Shown here: positions 1 to 8,841 of the stretch, piece after piece
Position numbering within the stretch: the stretch's first letter is position 1
How the letters are laid out: each line of letters begins with the position of its first letter
Position numbers and translations under genes: made by a program
Assembly (NCBI RefSeq): GCF_022370755.2
Contig: NZ_CP092364.2
Location: 3,844,001-3,908,000 of the forward strand
Reading direction: 5' to 3'
From: Mycolicibacterium goodii
GTDB lineage: Bacteria; Actinomycetota; Actinomycetes; Mycobacteriales; Mycobacteriaceae
Length of the DNA: 64,000 nt
The notes under the pieces: generated by a model
Told to the model about the DNA's origin: nothing
Databases searched by the model: none
What the model saw: the letters and a program-made list of their open reading frames with translations, nothing else

Positions 1-243
1 GCTCATGTAGATGACCGCGCCGTCGTCGGTGTAGAACTGGGCACGCACGTCGAGTCGGCCGTAGCCGTCCTCGCCGGCCAGTAGCCAGTCCCCGCCGCCG
101 GGGGCGGCGGTCCCGCTGATCCTGTTTCCGGTGACCTTGCCTCCGGTGACCGCCAGGACCTGACGCAGCCCGTAAGGGCCCGGGCCCACAATCTGAGGCT
201 CGGCAAGCTCGGCGGTGTAGCTGAACTCCAACTCCAACTTCAT
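1..243 (-). CDS. DUF3237 family protein, copy 1 (partial, C-terminus outside window)
   Basis: The first 81 codons of a small DUF3237 beta-barrel-type protein; the gene runs out of the window at base 1. The visible protein is identical to the first 81 residues of the complete copy at 8844-9302. Its ATG overlaps the stop of the upstream SnoaL-like gene in an ATGA arrangement (240-243), so the two are probably co-translated. DUF3237 proteins have no firmly assigned reaction but recur in actinobacterial catabolic clusters. At DNA level only base 172 differs from the other copy, and that change is silent (Tyr codon). Function unknown. Confidence 0.85.
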   Translation of the reverse strand, partial: MKLELEFSYTAELAEPQIVGPGPYGLRQVLAVTGGKVTGNRISGTAAPGGGDWLLAGEDGYGRLDVRAQFYTDDGAVIYMS

Positions 244-245
244 TG
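1..245. repeat. Left arm of near-perfect inverted repeat (DUF3237 gene)
   Basis: The reverse complement of 1-245 matches 8842-9086 with one mismatch (base 172 against 8915). Identity starts two bases before the ATG and runs to the window edge, so the full repeat may be longer. The sequences upstream of the two ATGs are unrelated. Confidence 0.95.
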
Positions 246-722
246 TGCAGCACCCACTCCGGCTGCTGCCATCACAGCGGACATGCCCTCGGCGATCACG
301 TCACGCCCAAAGGACTCGAGTACCACATTGGGATTGAAGTACTCGCGGATCAGCGCAACCTTGCCGTTCCGGATCCGCATATGGGTGCAGTAGGTGTTGG
401 CGTAGATCTTGCCGGTCTGGGTGACCGTCGCCTTTCCGCGCAATTCCAGAATGAAGAGTTCTGGGTCGGTAGTGTCGTGCACGGTCAGGGAATCGATCCT
501 GAGATCGGGCACCGAAGCGAAGAACCAGTCAATGAAATGGCCGATCAGGTGTCGGCCGGGGACGGTATCGGCGAGCGGCTCGGGCGCGAAGGGCATCTCC
601 CAGACGCCATCCTCGGCGAAGTTGTCCTTCCACGTCTCCAGAGCCTCGCCGCGAGGCGGACCGTCATCGAGGGCCGCCCAGAATCGTTCCACCGTCGCGC
701 GGTTGTCCGTTTGAATGCTCAT
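240..722 (-). CDS. SnoaL-like (NTF2-fold) protein
   Basis: A 160-residue protein of SnoaL/NTF2-like size and layout: an N-terminal helix with a WxALDD-type segment, a central hydrophobic FIDWFFASVPDL stretch, and C-terminal strands ending in EYFNP, the usual last-strand signature. The family includes limonene-1,2-epoxide hydrolase-like and polyketide cyclase-like enzymes and non-enzymatic binding proteins; the substrate cannot be read here. It is the first gene of a leftward two-gene unit with DUF3237 copy 1 and has a regulon-type promoter about 55-90 bp upstream. Confidence 0.75.
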   Translation of the reverse strand: MSIQTDNRATVERFWAALDDGPPRGEALETWKDNFAEDGVWEMPFAPEPLADTVPGRHLIGHFIDWFFASVPDLRIDSLTVHDTTDPELFILELRGKATVTQTGKIYANTYCTHMRIRNGKVALIREYFNPNVVLESFGRDVIAEGMSAVMAAAGVGAAQ

Positions 723-774
723 TCGCCCGCCTCCATCTCTCGGTCGACTGCTGTCACAGTCGGATGCATAATCG

Positions 775-814
775 AGAGTGCACTATGTGTCGTTGATAGT
801 CAACACTATGTCGA
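775..814 (-). promoter_or_regulatory. Promoter with regulon operator for SnoaL/DUF3237 unit
   Basis: On the minus strand: TCGACA-TAG-TGTTGA (814-800), whose last bases form the -35 box TTGACT (803-798), a 17-bp spacer, and CACTCT (780-775) as a weak -10. It shares the operator, -35 and spacing with four other sites in the first 9 kb. Confidence 0.65.
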
Positions 815-879
815 TACTTGTTGAATCCCGTGGATTGGGCACGGAATTCATGATCGTCAGCCCGCAGACCACGCCCATT

Positions 880-919
880 TCGACATATCGTTGATTAATA
901 ACGACGGTAAGTCTAAAGT
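880..919 (+). promoter_or_regulatory. Promoter with regulon operator for MDR reductase
   Basis: TCGACA-TAT-CGTTGA at 880-894 (one mismatch in the right half), -35 TTGATT at 891-896, 17-bp spacer, -10 TAAAGT at 914-919. It is back-to-back with the divergent SnoaL promoter about 65 bp away. Confidence 0.65.
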
Positions 920-1010
920 CTCTATTGGTCTCGCAGCCGACCCTGTGGATGCGGCGCTTGCGCCGCCCGATGACCACCATTCCAGTCACCGCTGACAACG
1001 AGGATTCGCC

Positions 1011-2048
1011 ATGAAGACACCCACCAACCGGCTGTTCCGTCTGCAGAGGCGGCCGCAGGGCCAGGTCACCGAACAAGATCTCGAGTGGGTCGAGGAGCCC
1101 ATCCCCGATATTGCCGAAGGGCAGGCGTTGGTCCGTACCCTGTACCTGTCGCTTGACCCCACGAACCGTGTCTGGATGAGCCAGTTGCGTTCCTACATCC
1201 CGCCGGTCGAGTTGGGTGCCGTGATGCGGGGACTCGGCGTCGGACAGGTCATCGAAAGCCGGCGAGACGATCTGCCGGTCGGCGCATTCGTACTCGGCTT
1301 CACCGGCTGGCAAGAATATTGTGTCGCTGACGATTCCGTTCTTGAGCTTCCGTTCACGGTGCTGCCTGACCCGTTGCCGGCGCCGCTTTCGGCATTTCTG
1401 GGCGTACTCGGCCACACCGGCATTTCAGCATTCCTCGGCATCGAACTGGGCGATCCGCAGCCCGGTGAGACGGTTGTCGTTTCCGCGGCAGGGGGCGCCG
1501 TCGGTTCCATCGCTGGACAGCTGGCCAAGCAGCGCGGTGCCCGCGTGGTCGGCATCGCCGGTGGCGCCGAAAAGTGCCGGCACCTGGTGGAGGAACTGGG
1601 CTTTGACGCATGCATAGACCGGCACTCCGACGACTGGCGCGAGCGACTCGACGAGGCGACCCCAGACGGCATCGACGTCGACTTCGAGAACGTGGGTGGT
1701 CCGATCATGGATCACGTTCTCGGCCGGTTGAACATCGGCGCCCGAGTGGCGCTCTGTGGTCTGATCTCGGAGTACGACACCTACAACGACCACGGCGACC
1801 AACCCGGCCTGCGCAACGCAAACCAGTTGCTCATGCAGCGAGCCACTCTGCGGGGCTTCATCGTTACCGACCATGTGGAGCGCTACGCCGAAATCATCGG
1901 AAAGCTCGCCGCAGCGCTGGGCGAGGGCTCGGTGACATACGACGAGACCGTCGTCGAGGGACTGGAAAGCGCTCGGGAAACCCTCAATAAGGCCCTGTCC
2001 GGCGGCGCTCGCGGAAAGACGGTCGTCCAGGTCGCACCGCTCCCCTAG
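1011..2048 (+). CDS. NADP-dependent MDR oxidoreductase (CurA / leukotriene B4 dehydrogenase type)
   Basis: A 345-residue zinc-independent medium-chain reductase. The N-terminal half carries the family pattern LSLDPTNRVWM (about residues 47-57), and the Rossmann half has SAAGGAVGS (from residue 158) as the nucleotide loop. The late segment DFENVGG is typical of prostaglandin-reductase-like enzymes that reduce the C=C bond of enones or 2-alkenals with NADPH. The start has GAGG at a normal distance. It is transcribed alone and divergently from the SnoaL unit, under the shared operator, which fits a step in the same catabolic route. Substrate unknown. Confidence 0.85.
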   Translation: MKTPTNRLFRLQRRPQGQVTEQDLEWVEEPIPDIAEGQALVRTLYLSLDPTNRVWMSQLRSYIPPVELGAVMRGLGVGQVIESRRDDLPVGAFVLGFTGWQEYCVADDSVLELPFTVLPDPLPAPLSAFLGVLGHTGISAFLGIELGDPQPGETVVVSAAGGAVGSIAGQLAKQRGARVVGIAGGAEKCRHLVEELGFDACIDRHSDDWRERLDEATPDGIDVDFENVGGPIMDHVLGRLNIGARVALCGLISEYDTYNDHGDQPGLRNANQLLMQRATLRGFIVTDHVERYAEIIGKLAAALGEGSVTYDETVVEGLESARETLNKALSGGARGKTVVQVAPLP

Positions 2049-2584
2049 ACCGTTGGCCGAACGGCGCGCCACCCAGGCGGTGAAGAGCCACCGACTGGGT
2101 GGCGCGGCAAGGACAAGCCAGTCAAGGGATAGCCGCGTTCCTGGGGTTTGCGCGCCTTCTCGTGCGGTTGCACATTATGGACCTGTCGAGAGAACGAATT
2201 CACCGAATTCCCGCGCAGGCCAGGCCAGTAGTAGGGATGCTCGTGCTGGAGCATCATTCGGAAGTGCAGGCCGGGGCGCGGTGCAGTATCGGACCGCCGT
2301 ATTCGGTTCGAATGCGGCGGTCCTGGATTGGTCACGTGTGCGCAAGTTACGGCAACGCAACCGGACCCGAACACCCCTGCCGGTGCGGTAGGTACTGCTC
2401 GACGTCATGAACACCGCGTGCGGCGGCTCCCTCCGTTCTACCGGATGGCATCCGGACCTCTGAGCGCAACCACCTTGGGGATGAAATGTGCTTCTGGGGA
2501 CGGTCCGGCGCCCGGACGATCCCGGTTTCGACCTCTCATCCACCCGGACGGAATCGTCGCCTTGGCAACCGCCGGCCCCCCGAC
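2049..2584. other. Intergenic stretch, no supported gene
   Basis: Lies between the convergent ends of the MDR reductase and the acyl-CoA synthetase. Open frames exist on both strands, but none shows a ribosome site with a recognisable domain. Confidence 0.5.
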
Positions 2585-4084
2585 TCAGCCGATCACGGAC
2601 GGGTTCGGAGCCTGCACCTCGCGCCGCAGAATCTTGCCGGTCGGGCCTTTGGGCAGGGCATCGACGAACCACACCTCACGGGGATATTTGTACGCGGCCA
2701 GCCGGTCTCGGACGAAGGTCTTCAGTTCTTCGACCTCTGCCTGAGCGCCCTGTTTGAGGGCCACGGCTGCGCCGATCTCCTCCCCGAGGGTTGCGTGTTT
2801 GATGCCGATTACCGCTGCTTCAGCGACAGCTGGGTGTTCGTAGAGGACTTCCTCGACTTCGCGTGGGTACACGTTGTACCCGCCGCGGATGATGAGGTCT
2901 TTCTTGCGGTCCACGATGGTGTAGTAGCCGTCGCCATCGCGCGTGGCGATGTCTCCGGTGCGCAGCCAGCCATCGGGAATGGCTTCGGCCGTTGCCTCGG
3001 GCCGGTTCCAGTATCCCCTCATGAGATTTTCGCCCTGGATGGCGATCTCGCCGGGTTCGCCGTCGGGAACGTCCTGGCCATCATCGCCTACGATCCGCAA
3101 CGTGCAGCCGCGCACCGGTATCCCGATGGTGCCGGGTTTGCGCGGGTGGCCGGGTTGGTTGAAACAGGCGACGGGTGCCGTCTCCGAGAGCCCGTACCCT
3201 TCGTAGATCTCGCAGTCGAACTTGCGCTCGAAGGCTCTGAGAATCTCGACGGGCATGGGTGCACCGCCGGTGATGCATGTGCGCAGCGATGACATGTCCG
3301 TGTCCTCTGCATCAGGAGAGTGCAGCATCGCGGCGTACATGGTCGGTACACCTTCGAGAACAGTGACGCGATCCCGGGCAATGACGCGCAAAGCCTTGGC
3401 CGCCTCGAAACGAGGGACGAGGGTGAGCAGGGCCGCGGCTTTGACCGCGGCATTGAGTCCGCACGTGAGGCCGAAGACGTGAAACAGCGGTAAGCAACCG
3501 AGGATCACGTCGCCGGCGCCCACCTTGATCAAAGTGTCTACGGTCGTCGCCGCGTTGGACGACATGTTGCGATGCGTGAGTTCTGCTCCCTTGGGTTTTC
3601 CTGTGGTACCCGAGGTGTACAGGATGACAGCAGTATCGCTGTCCGTTCGATCGGTTGCGTCATAGATCGGGTTGCCGGACAGGTTGATTGGACCGGTTCC
3701 GGGTACCGCCACCGAGCGAATTCCTACCTTCTCCGCCGCGGCCGCCACGACAGCGTCGGGGCCGTCCAATCCGTACACCACCGTCATACCCGAGTCCGTG
3801 AGGTAGTACTCGACCTCGCGTGCGTTGAGCAATGGATTCATGGGAACGGCAACCGCGCCTGCCAGCAGCGCTCCGTAGAAGAGCACTGGGTATGCCGGGA
3901 CGTTCGGCAGCATCAAACCTACCCGGTCGCCTGGGAGCACACCGCGCGCTCGCAGATCTCCGGCTACAGCTGAGGCGCGCTGGTGTAGCTCCCGGTAGGA
4001 CAGGACGTACTCGTCCAGCTTCACGGCTGGCCGGTCTCCGTAGTCGTGCGCGGTGGTGACGAGATTGCCGGCGAGATTGGGCAC
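2585..4084 (-). CDS. Acyl-CoA synthetase (AMP-forming, class I adenylating enzyme)
   Basis: A 499-residue ANL-family ligase that activates a carboxylic acid through an acyl-adenylate to its CoA thioester. The P-loop-like motif [11 protein letters not shown] lies at residues 156-166, followed by GYGLSETAP, the hinge region WLRTGDIA...DRKKDLI, and the catalytic lysine motif [10 protein letters not shown] near the C-terminus, so all core motifs are intact. The start is GTG with AGGAG seven bases upstream. The length fits medium/long-chain or aromatic acid ligases; the exact acid is not readable. It has its own operator-bearing promoter and probably feeds the pathway encoded around it. Confidence 0.9.
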   Translation of the reverse strand: MPNLAGNLVTTAHDYGDRPAVKLDEYVLSYRELHQRASAVAGDLRARGVLPGDRVGLMLPNVPAYPVLFYGALLAGAVAVPMNPLLNAREVEYYLTDSGMTVVYGLDGPDAVVAAAAEKVGIRSVAVPGTGPINLSGNPIYDATDRTDSDTAVILYTSGTTGKPKGAELTHRNMSSNAATTVDTLIKVGAGDVILGCLPLFHVFGLTCGLNAAVKAAALLTLVPRFEAAKALRVIARDRVTVLEGVPTMYAAMLHSPDAEDTDMSSLRTCITGGAPMPVEILRAFERKFDCEIYEGYGLSETAPVACFNQPGHPRKPGTIGIPVRGCTLRIVGDDGQDVPDGEPGEIAIQGENLMRGYWNRPEATAEAIPDGWLRTGDIATRDGDGYYTIVDRKKDLIIRGGYNVYPREVEEVLYEHPAVAEAAVIGIKHATLGEEIGAAVALKQGAQAEVEELKTFVRDRLAAYKYPREVWFVDALPKGPTGKILRREVQAPNPSVIG

Positions 4085-4228
4085 AGTTGACTCCTACTTC
4101 GAAGAGAGTGAGTTCGCCTTCGATTCCGCGGCCGGCGTGCGAAATCTCGTTCGACAGCGCAAGCGCGGCAGATGAATCTGAGTAGACCGTCAGGCGTGGT
4201 GGCCTTCGAACGCGAGGCCGGTACGCCC

Positions 4229-4268
4229 ATTATGCACATCGGGTTCATGATTATCAACACAATGTCGA
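4229..4268 (-). promoter_or_regulatory. Promoter with regulon operator for acyl-CoA synthetase
   Basis: On the minus strand: TCGACA-TTG-TGTTGA (4268-4254), -35 TTGATA (4257-4252), 17-bp spacer, -10 CATAAT (4234-4229). The site lies in the gap shared with the TetR gene and could also affect that gene. Confidence 0.65.
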
Positions 4269-4356
4269 TTCATCGTCGATGATACCGATCGGCCACGAGG
4301 CACCTGGGCGCCGCCGGTGCACGCCCTCCGCAGTGGACCTGCCCTATCATGCTTCT

Positions 4357-5058
4357 ATGGCGTCCACTTCACCTTTCAGCCTGAACGCAGCGGAAACACG
4401 GGTGGGCCGACGAAACATCAAAGGCGACAGGCGCGAGCAAGCCATCCTCGAAGGGGCTTACGACCTGTTGCGCACGGTGCCCCTGCGCAACATCTCGATC
4501 GACGACATCACCAAGCGCGCGGGGCTGTCGCGGTCATCGTTCTATTTCTATTTCGAGTCCAAGTGGCAGGTACTGTCCGCCTTGCTGTCTCGGGTCACGG
4601 CCGATGTGTTCCAGGCGTCGCAACTGATTTTCGAGCGTCCAGCAGGCATGCCGCCAGAGGCGGCCATCGAGCATGCAGTCAAGGAGGTCATCCAGGTCTG
4701 GGAGCGCCACGGTCACGTTCTTCGTGAGGTAGGCGACGCCGCCGCGGCCGAGCCGGACTTGCAGACGCAGTGGGACACCATCCTCGGCCGCTTCATCGAC
4801 GCGTCGGCCGCCAGCATCGAGCGAGACAGAGCTGCCGGTGTGGCCATCGACGGGCCACCGGCAAGGTCTTTGGCTGCGGCGTTGATGTGGATGGGAGAAC
4901 GCAACCTCTCAGTGATGAGTATGCGCAGCGAGAACGCAATTCCGTTGGACAGCATGGCGGAAACGGTGACCACCATTTGGCTGCGGACAGTTTATGGCGT
5001 TGAGTGGAAGCCCAGCAACAAGTCCGGTAAACGCCGCAAGCCCTCCCCCAAGACGTGA
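4357..5058 (+). CDS. TetR family regulator, EthR-like
   Basis: A 233-residue TetR regulator. An N-terminal helix-turn-helix is clear (ISIDDITKRAGLSRSSFYFYF). The layout resembles Mycobacterium EthR, including the FYFYF segment after the recognition helix and the ERDR and GERNL segments of the ligand domain. ATG 4357 is preferred over the in-frame ATG at 4279 because the extra 26 residues are unlike the family. It is divergent from the acyl-CoA synthetase with an operator between them, and is the only regulator inside the cluster, so it is the leading candidate to bind the five shared operators. That link is inference. Confidence 0.85.
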   Translation: MASTSPFSLNAAETRVGRRNIKGDRREQAILEGAYDLLRTVPLRNISIDDITKRAGLSRSSFYFYFESKWQVLSALLSRVTADVFQASQLIFERPAGMPPEAAIEHAVKEVIQVWERHGHVLREVGDAAAAEPDLQTQWDTILGRFIDASAASIERDRAAGVAIDGPPARSLAAALMWMGERNLSVMSMRSENAIPLDSMAETVTTIWLRTVYGVEWKPSNKSGKRRKPSPKT

Positions 5059-5107
5059 TCGACGCCTTCGGAGAGGGCTCACCCGACTGCCGGGGTGTGC
5101 GCGCACG

Positions 5108-5974
5108 TTATTGGTTGTCCAAGGCCATTTTCGTCATGTTCAGCCCCGGCATGATCATGTGGCCGCCCTCAACCAACATTTCGAGGCCTGTCGTCCACCG
5201 TGATTCGTCGGAGGCCAGCCACAGCACCGCCTCACTCATGGCTTGGGGCGGCAAGAGGCCCACATCCCGGAGAACTGCCCAGTACTTCGCGCCCTGCAAG
5301 TCCTCTTTGACGCCGTTTCCAGGCCCCTTGCCCGCGCAAAGATCGTAGCCACCCTGCCAATCCAGGGCCGGTGTATCGGTAGGACCGGGCAGTAGCGAGT
5401 TGACTCGTATGCCGTACTGGCCGAACTCGAGCGCTGCGCTTTTCGCCAATCCGAGTACACCGTGCTTGGACGCAACGTAGTGAACGTAGTGGGGAGACCC
5501 CTCGACGCCATTACCGGACGAGGTGATGATCACCGATCCACCGCCACGAGTCTTCATGGCGGGAGTCACCGCCTTAAGGGTGCGCCAGGGCCCCATGATG
5601 TTGACGTTGAGCACATCCAGAAATTCGCCCTCGGGAATGTCCGCGAACGGGTGCACAGTCCAGATGCCGGCGTTGGCCACTGCGACATCGAGTCCACCGA
5701 AGGCCTTTACTCCCTCGGCGACCAGGCTGTCCAACGGCGCCTGCTCACGGACGTCACCTTCGCGCGCAATGATTCGCCGACCCAGTGCTTCGACTTCCTT
5801 GACCGTGATCTCGAGGTCCGCCGCCGTGGCGACGGGATAGGGAACCCGTCCATTCGTCGGGCAGTCGAAAGCGAGGATATCTGCACCTTCCTGTGCGAGG
5901 CGGATGGCGTGTGCCCGTCCCTGACCTCGAGCCGCGCCGGTGATCAGAGCGACCTTTCCTTCCATGCGTCCCAT
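5108..5974 (-). CDS. Mycofactocin-coupled SDR family oxidoreductase
   Basis: A 288-residue short-chain dehydrogenase starting with the signature of mycofactocin-associated SDRs (MEGKVALITGAARGQGR). It carries the family insertion after beta-2 (about residues 40-60), NAG at the usual place, and the catalytic YxxxK as YVASK. Enzymes of this group hold a non-exchangeable NAD(H) and pass electrons to the peptide-derived redox carrier mycofactocin, usually oxidising alcohols (carveol-dehydrogenase-like). It is the last gene of the leftward cupin-ALDH-VOC-SDR unit, 84 bp from the VOC gene, and converges with the TetR gene. Confidence 0.85.
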   Translation of the reverse strand: MGRMEGKVALITGAARGQGRAHAIRLAQEGADILAFDCPTNGRVPYPVATAADLEITVKEVEALGRRIIAREGDVREQAPLDSLVAEGVKAFGGLDVAVANAGIWTVHPFADIPEGEFLDVLNVNIMGPWRTLKAVTPAMKTRGGGSVIITSSGNGVEGSPHYVHYVASKHGVLGLAKSAALEFGQYGIRVNSLLPGPTDTPALDWQGGYDLCAGKGPGNGVKEDLQGAKYWAVLRDVGLLPPQAMSEAVLWLASDESRWTTGLEMLVEGGHMIMPGLNMTKMALDNQ

Positions 5975-6057
5975 GACCTCTCCTTCTTTTTGTTGATTCT
6001 GATTTGCCTCTGATACGGCGGGAACTCTGGTACTGCAACGGATCTAGGTTCGATACT

Positions 6058-6486
6058 TCAGAAGCTCGGCCTGATCAGTTGAAGGAGTACATCGATTCCG
6101 GGCGGCTCGGTCCAGACATGTGTGGCGTCGCCCAGCAGGATCGGGGCCGCGATCGGATCCGCTCGGCCCGGCCCTCGGATGGCGCAGCCCCCGAGTTCGG
6201 GACCATCGGCATCGGGTAGCCGCAGTGCGATGTGATCCAGTTTTGCCGGCGCTTCTTCGAGGGCTGTATCGAGCACATCCAGGTTGTGGACGGTGTACAA
6301 CTCGACCTCGGCTCCGGCAATGTTGAGGAACACCGCGCTGATGCCCATGACCGGAATCTCGACCGTGCGGGCAGCCTCGACCCCGAACCGATCGGACCAG
6401 TGGCCGACGGCCGACGTCAGGTCGCGTACCAGAATGCCGACGTGATCGAGTCGGGGAAGGTTGATAGCCGGTCCGTGTTCGTGCAT
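6058..6486 (-). CDS. VOC (glyoxalase/dioxygenase fold) protein
   Basis: A 142-residue single-module vicinal-oxygen-chelate protein: an early metal-ligand candidate in LDHVGILVRDL, a second His in KLDHIALR, and Glu in EVELYTV. Family members include glyoxalases, methylmalonyl-CoA epimerases and dioxygenase-like lyases; the ligand layout resembles epimerase-like members, but the reaction is not provable here. ATG 6486 is chosen because longer frames would run into the upstream aldehyde dehydrogenase, which ends only 10 bp before. Second-last gene of the operon. Confidence 0.75.
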   Translation of the reverse strand: MHEHGPAINLPRLDHVGILVRDLTSAVGHWSDRFGVEAARTVEIPVMGISAVFLNIAGAEVELYTVHNLDVLDTALEEAPAKLDHIALRLPDADGPELGGCAIRGPGRADPIAAPILLGDATHVWTEPPGIDVLLQLIRPSF

Positions 6487-6496
6487 GGAGGCTCCT

Positions 6497-8002
6497 CTAC
6501 TGGCTGCCCGCCGCAACGAAGTGCGGAGAAGGGCCCGGCGTGGGATCCGTCCAACGCTGCGTGATGACTTTGGACCTTGTGTAGAAGCGGTAAGCGTCGT
6601 AGTTGAGACCGTCATCGCCGAAGCGCGAGTCACCCCATCCACCGAAGCCGAACCACGAAATCGGAACGGGGATAGGCACGTTGATCCCGACACTGCCGGC
6701 CGATACTTCCCTGCTGAATCGCCGGGCCGCCGCGCCGCTGCCGGTGAAGATGATGGCGCCGTTGCCGTAGGGATTGTCGTTGACGATCTGCAGGGCCTGC
6801 TCGAGGTCCTCGGTGCGCAACACGCTCAGGACCGGTCCGAACACTTCGTCGCGGTACAGATCGCTCTCGACGCGAACGCCGTCCACGAGACTGGGGCCGA
6901 TGAAGTAACCGGCACCCGGTGGAGTCAGCTTGCGGCCGTCGACAACCAGTCTGCCACCCTGCTCGACAGATCTTTGCAGCGCTGAGCGGACCCGATCCAG
7001 AGCGGTCGCTGAGATCAACGGACCCATGTCGGTACCCAACGCTGCGCCCGGGCCTACCTTGAACGCATTCGCACGCTCAGCGATCTTGGGCACCAACGCA
7101 TCTGCCGCCGCGCCGACGGCGACGGCGACGGTCACGGCCATGCATCGCTGCCCCGCGGCACCGTAAGCTGCCGAAACCAGCGCATCGGCAGCAGCATCGA
7201 GGTCTGCGTCGGGCAGCACCACCATGTGGTTCTTGGCACCTCCGAGGGCCTGCACCTTCTTACCGGCGTCGGCCGAGCGTCGGTAGATCGCACGCGCGAC
7301 AGGGGTGGACCCGACGAAGGACACCGCCGCGACATCGGGGTGGTCGATGAGCGCCTCGGCGGCCTCTACACCGCCGTGCACCACGTTGAGTACGCCGTTG
7401 GGCAATCCTGCATCGGTCGCGATTTGTGCCAAGCGCACCGCTGCCGACGGCACCTGTTCACTCGGTTTGAGTACGAACGCGTTCCCGCAAGCTATGGCCG
7501 CCGCAAACATCGACACCGGCACCATGACCGGGAAGTTGAACGGTGTGATGCCGGCGCACACGCCGAGCGGTTGCCGGAACGAGTACGTGTCGACACCATT
7601 GGCGACCTGTTCGGCGTACTCCCCCTTGAGTTGCTGCACGACCGACAGCGACACATCGATGGCTTCGATCGCGCGCGCCAACTCTCCACGAGCGTCCGCC
7701 AGCGTCTTGCCCTGTTCGGCCGTGATGATCCAGGCCAAGTCGTCCAACTGCTCGTGCAGCAACGCCCGGAAGCGATGTAGTACCGATGCACGGGCAGGGC
7801 TAGGGGTACCGCCCCAGGCCGCTGCCGCAGTCCGCGCACTCATCACCGCATCGTCGACGGCGTCGGCGCCGCCCAACACGACAGTGCCGATCACGCGCCC
7901 GGTAGCGGGATCATGAATTTTGGCTCGCGGCCCTGCCGCCGAGGACATGGCCGCGCCGCCGATCCAATGCGGCACGGTGTCGAGAGAAACATCGATGGTC
8001 AC
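6497..8002 (-). CDS. mmsA: Methylmalonate-semialdehyde dehydrogenase-like (CoA-acylating) ALDH
   Basis: A 501-residue aldehyde dehydrogenase. The catalytic Cys is in GQRCMA, and the usual catalytic Glu segment is replaced by ALGGAKNH, the hallmark of CoA-dependent methylmalonate-semialdehyde dehydrogenases, which turn (methyl)malonate semialdehyde into propionyl- or acetyl-CoA. ITPFNFPVMVP and the late ISWFGFGG segment fit as well. GTG 8002 is preferred over the upstream TTG because GGAG lies seven bases before it. In this setting it may act on another acyl-aldehyde rather than in valine catabolism; the symbol reflects family only. Confidence 0.85.
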   Translation of the reverse strand: MTIDVSLDTVPHWIGGAAMSSAAGPRAKIHDPATGRVIGTVVLGGADAVDDAVMSARTAAAAWGGTPSPARASVLHRFRALLHEQLDDLAWIITAEQGKTLADARGELARAIEAIDVSLSVVQQLKGEYAEQVANGVDTYSFRQPLGVCAGITPFNFPVMVPVSMFAAAIACGNAFVLKPSEQVPSAAVRLAQIATDAGLPNGVLNVVHGGVEAAEALIDHPDVAAVSFVGSTPVARAIYRRSADAGKKVQALGGAKNHMVVLPDADLDAAADALVSAAYGAAGQRCMAVTVAVAVGAAADALVPKIAERANAFKVGPGAALGTDMGPLISATALDRVRSALQRSVEQGGRLVVDGRKLTPPGAGYFIGPSLVDGVRVESDLYRDEVFGPVLSVLRTEDLEQALQIVNDNPYGNGAIIFTGSGAAARRFSREVSAGSVGINVPIPVPISWFGFGGWGDSRFGDDGLNYDAYRFYTRSKVITQRWTDPTPGPSPHFVAAGSQ

Positions 8003-8051
8003 AGCAACTCCAATGGTCAGTAGCGCCAAATATCCGAAACGTCAGCCAAAC

Positions 8052-8615
8052 TCAGGCCTTGGTCTCGCGCGGATGAGGCAGATCGGGGAACATCTCCAAG
8101 CCGTAGTTGACCTTCAGGTTCTCGACCTCGGCCTGCAGCTGCTCGGGCGTCCGAAGTTCACGATCGCGCGCCTCGTAGAAGTACTTGTCAATGCCCCCGT
8201 TGGGCTCGAAACCGCTGCTGTCGGGCCCGGGCACGAACACCACCAGAATCCGTGCTTCGTCACCGATCACTTCATAGGTGTGCCGCTGATCCTTACGCCC
8301 CCAAACGAACTGGCCCTTCTTGGCGCTATACGAACCGGCCTCGGTGTGGATCTTTATTTCACCGTCCATCACAAAGAAACCCTCTTCTTCGCGGTGGTGA
8401 ATGTGCCAGACCGGTTCGGTGCCACGCACCCAATTGGTCTCGATGACGATCAGCTGCCCGTTGGTGCTCTCACCCGTGGCGTGAATCCAGAAGTCCACAC
8501 CGGTCATGAAGTCACCGGTCATCCTGAAGTGGATGTCGTCACGGTGGGAGACGTAGCTCTCGCCGTCGCGTGAAGTTGTCGGCTGGATCTGGTCGACGTC
8601 CGATTTGGTGGCCAT
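8052..8615 (-). CDS. Cupin domain protein
   Basis: A 187-residue protein with one cupin barrel: WHIHHREEEGFFVMDGE carries the first metal-binding motif (HxH...E) and HTYEV the second-motif histidine. Such proteins are often dioxygenases, isomerases or ligand-binding sensors; no specific activity can be named. The start at 8615 has GAGGGA at good spacing; the longer frame is less likely. It is the first gene of the leftward operon and sits directly behind a strong-looking operator promoter. Confidence 0.75.
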   Translation of the reverse strand: MATKSDVDQIQPTTSRDGESYVSHRDDIHFRMTGDFMTGVDFWIHATGESTNGQLIVIETNWVRGTEPVWHIHHREEEGFFVMDGEIKIHTEAGSYSAKKGQFVWGRKDQRHTYEVIGDEARILVVFVPGPDSSGFEPNGGIDKYFYEARDRELRTPEQLQAEVENLKVNYGLEMFPDLPHPRETKA

Positions 8616-8681
8616 ATCAATCCCTCTCAGGTCGTTGTGAGTCCGCATGCCGGTGGTCGGCATCACGGCCCGACAGGGCTG

Positions 8682-8721
8682 AGATTAGACTCACAGTTGG
8701 CTTTAGTCAACACAGTGTCCA
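8682..8721 (-). promoter_or_regulatory. Promoter with regulon operator for cupin-ALDH-VOC-SDR operon
   Basis: On the minus strand: TGGACA-CTG-TGTTGA (8721-8707), -35 TTGACT (8710-8705), 17-bp spacer, -10 TAATCT (8687-8682). This is the best -10 of the five related promoters. Confidence 0.7.
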
Positions 8722-8752
8722 GTTTGCAGTGCGCTGGCACATCACCCAGAAA

Positions 8753-8792
8753 TCGACAAGGTGTTGACTATCACAGACGCATGGTGCACTCT
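8753..8792 (+). promoter_or_regulatory. Promoter with regulon operator for DUF3237 copy 2 / esterase
   Basis: TCGACA-AGG-TGTTGA at 8753-8767, -35 TTGACT at 8764-8769, 17-bp spacer, CACTCT at 8787-8792. Downstream of the -35 it closely resembles the SnoaL promoter (same CACTCTCG). Confidence 0.65.
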
Positions 8793-8841
8793 CGGAGCCG
8801 CCGCGGGTCTGCAGGTAGCCCGCCCGAAAACGGAGGACAGT

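Noticed and set aside
775..8792. Shared operator as a KstR/KstR2-type site
   Set aside because: The consensus TCGACA-N3-TGTTGA does not fit the KstR palindrome pattern, and no KstR gene is nearby.
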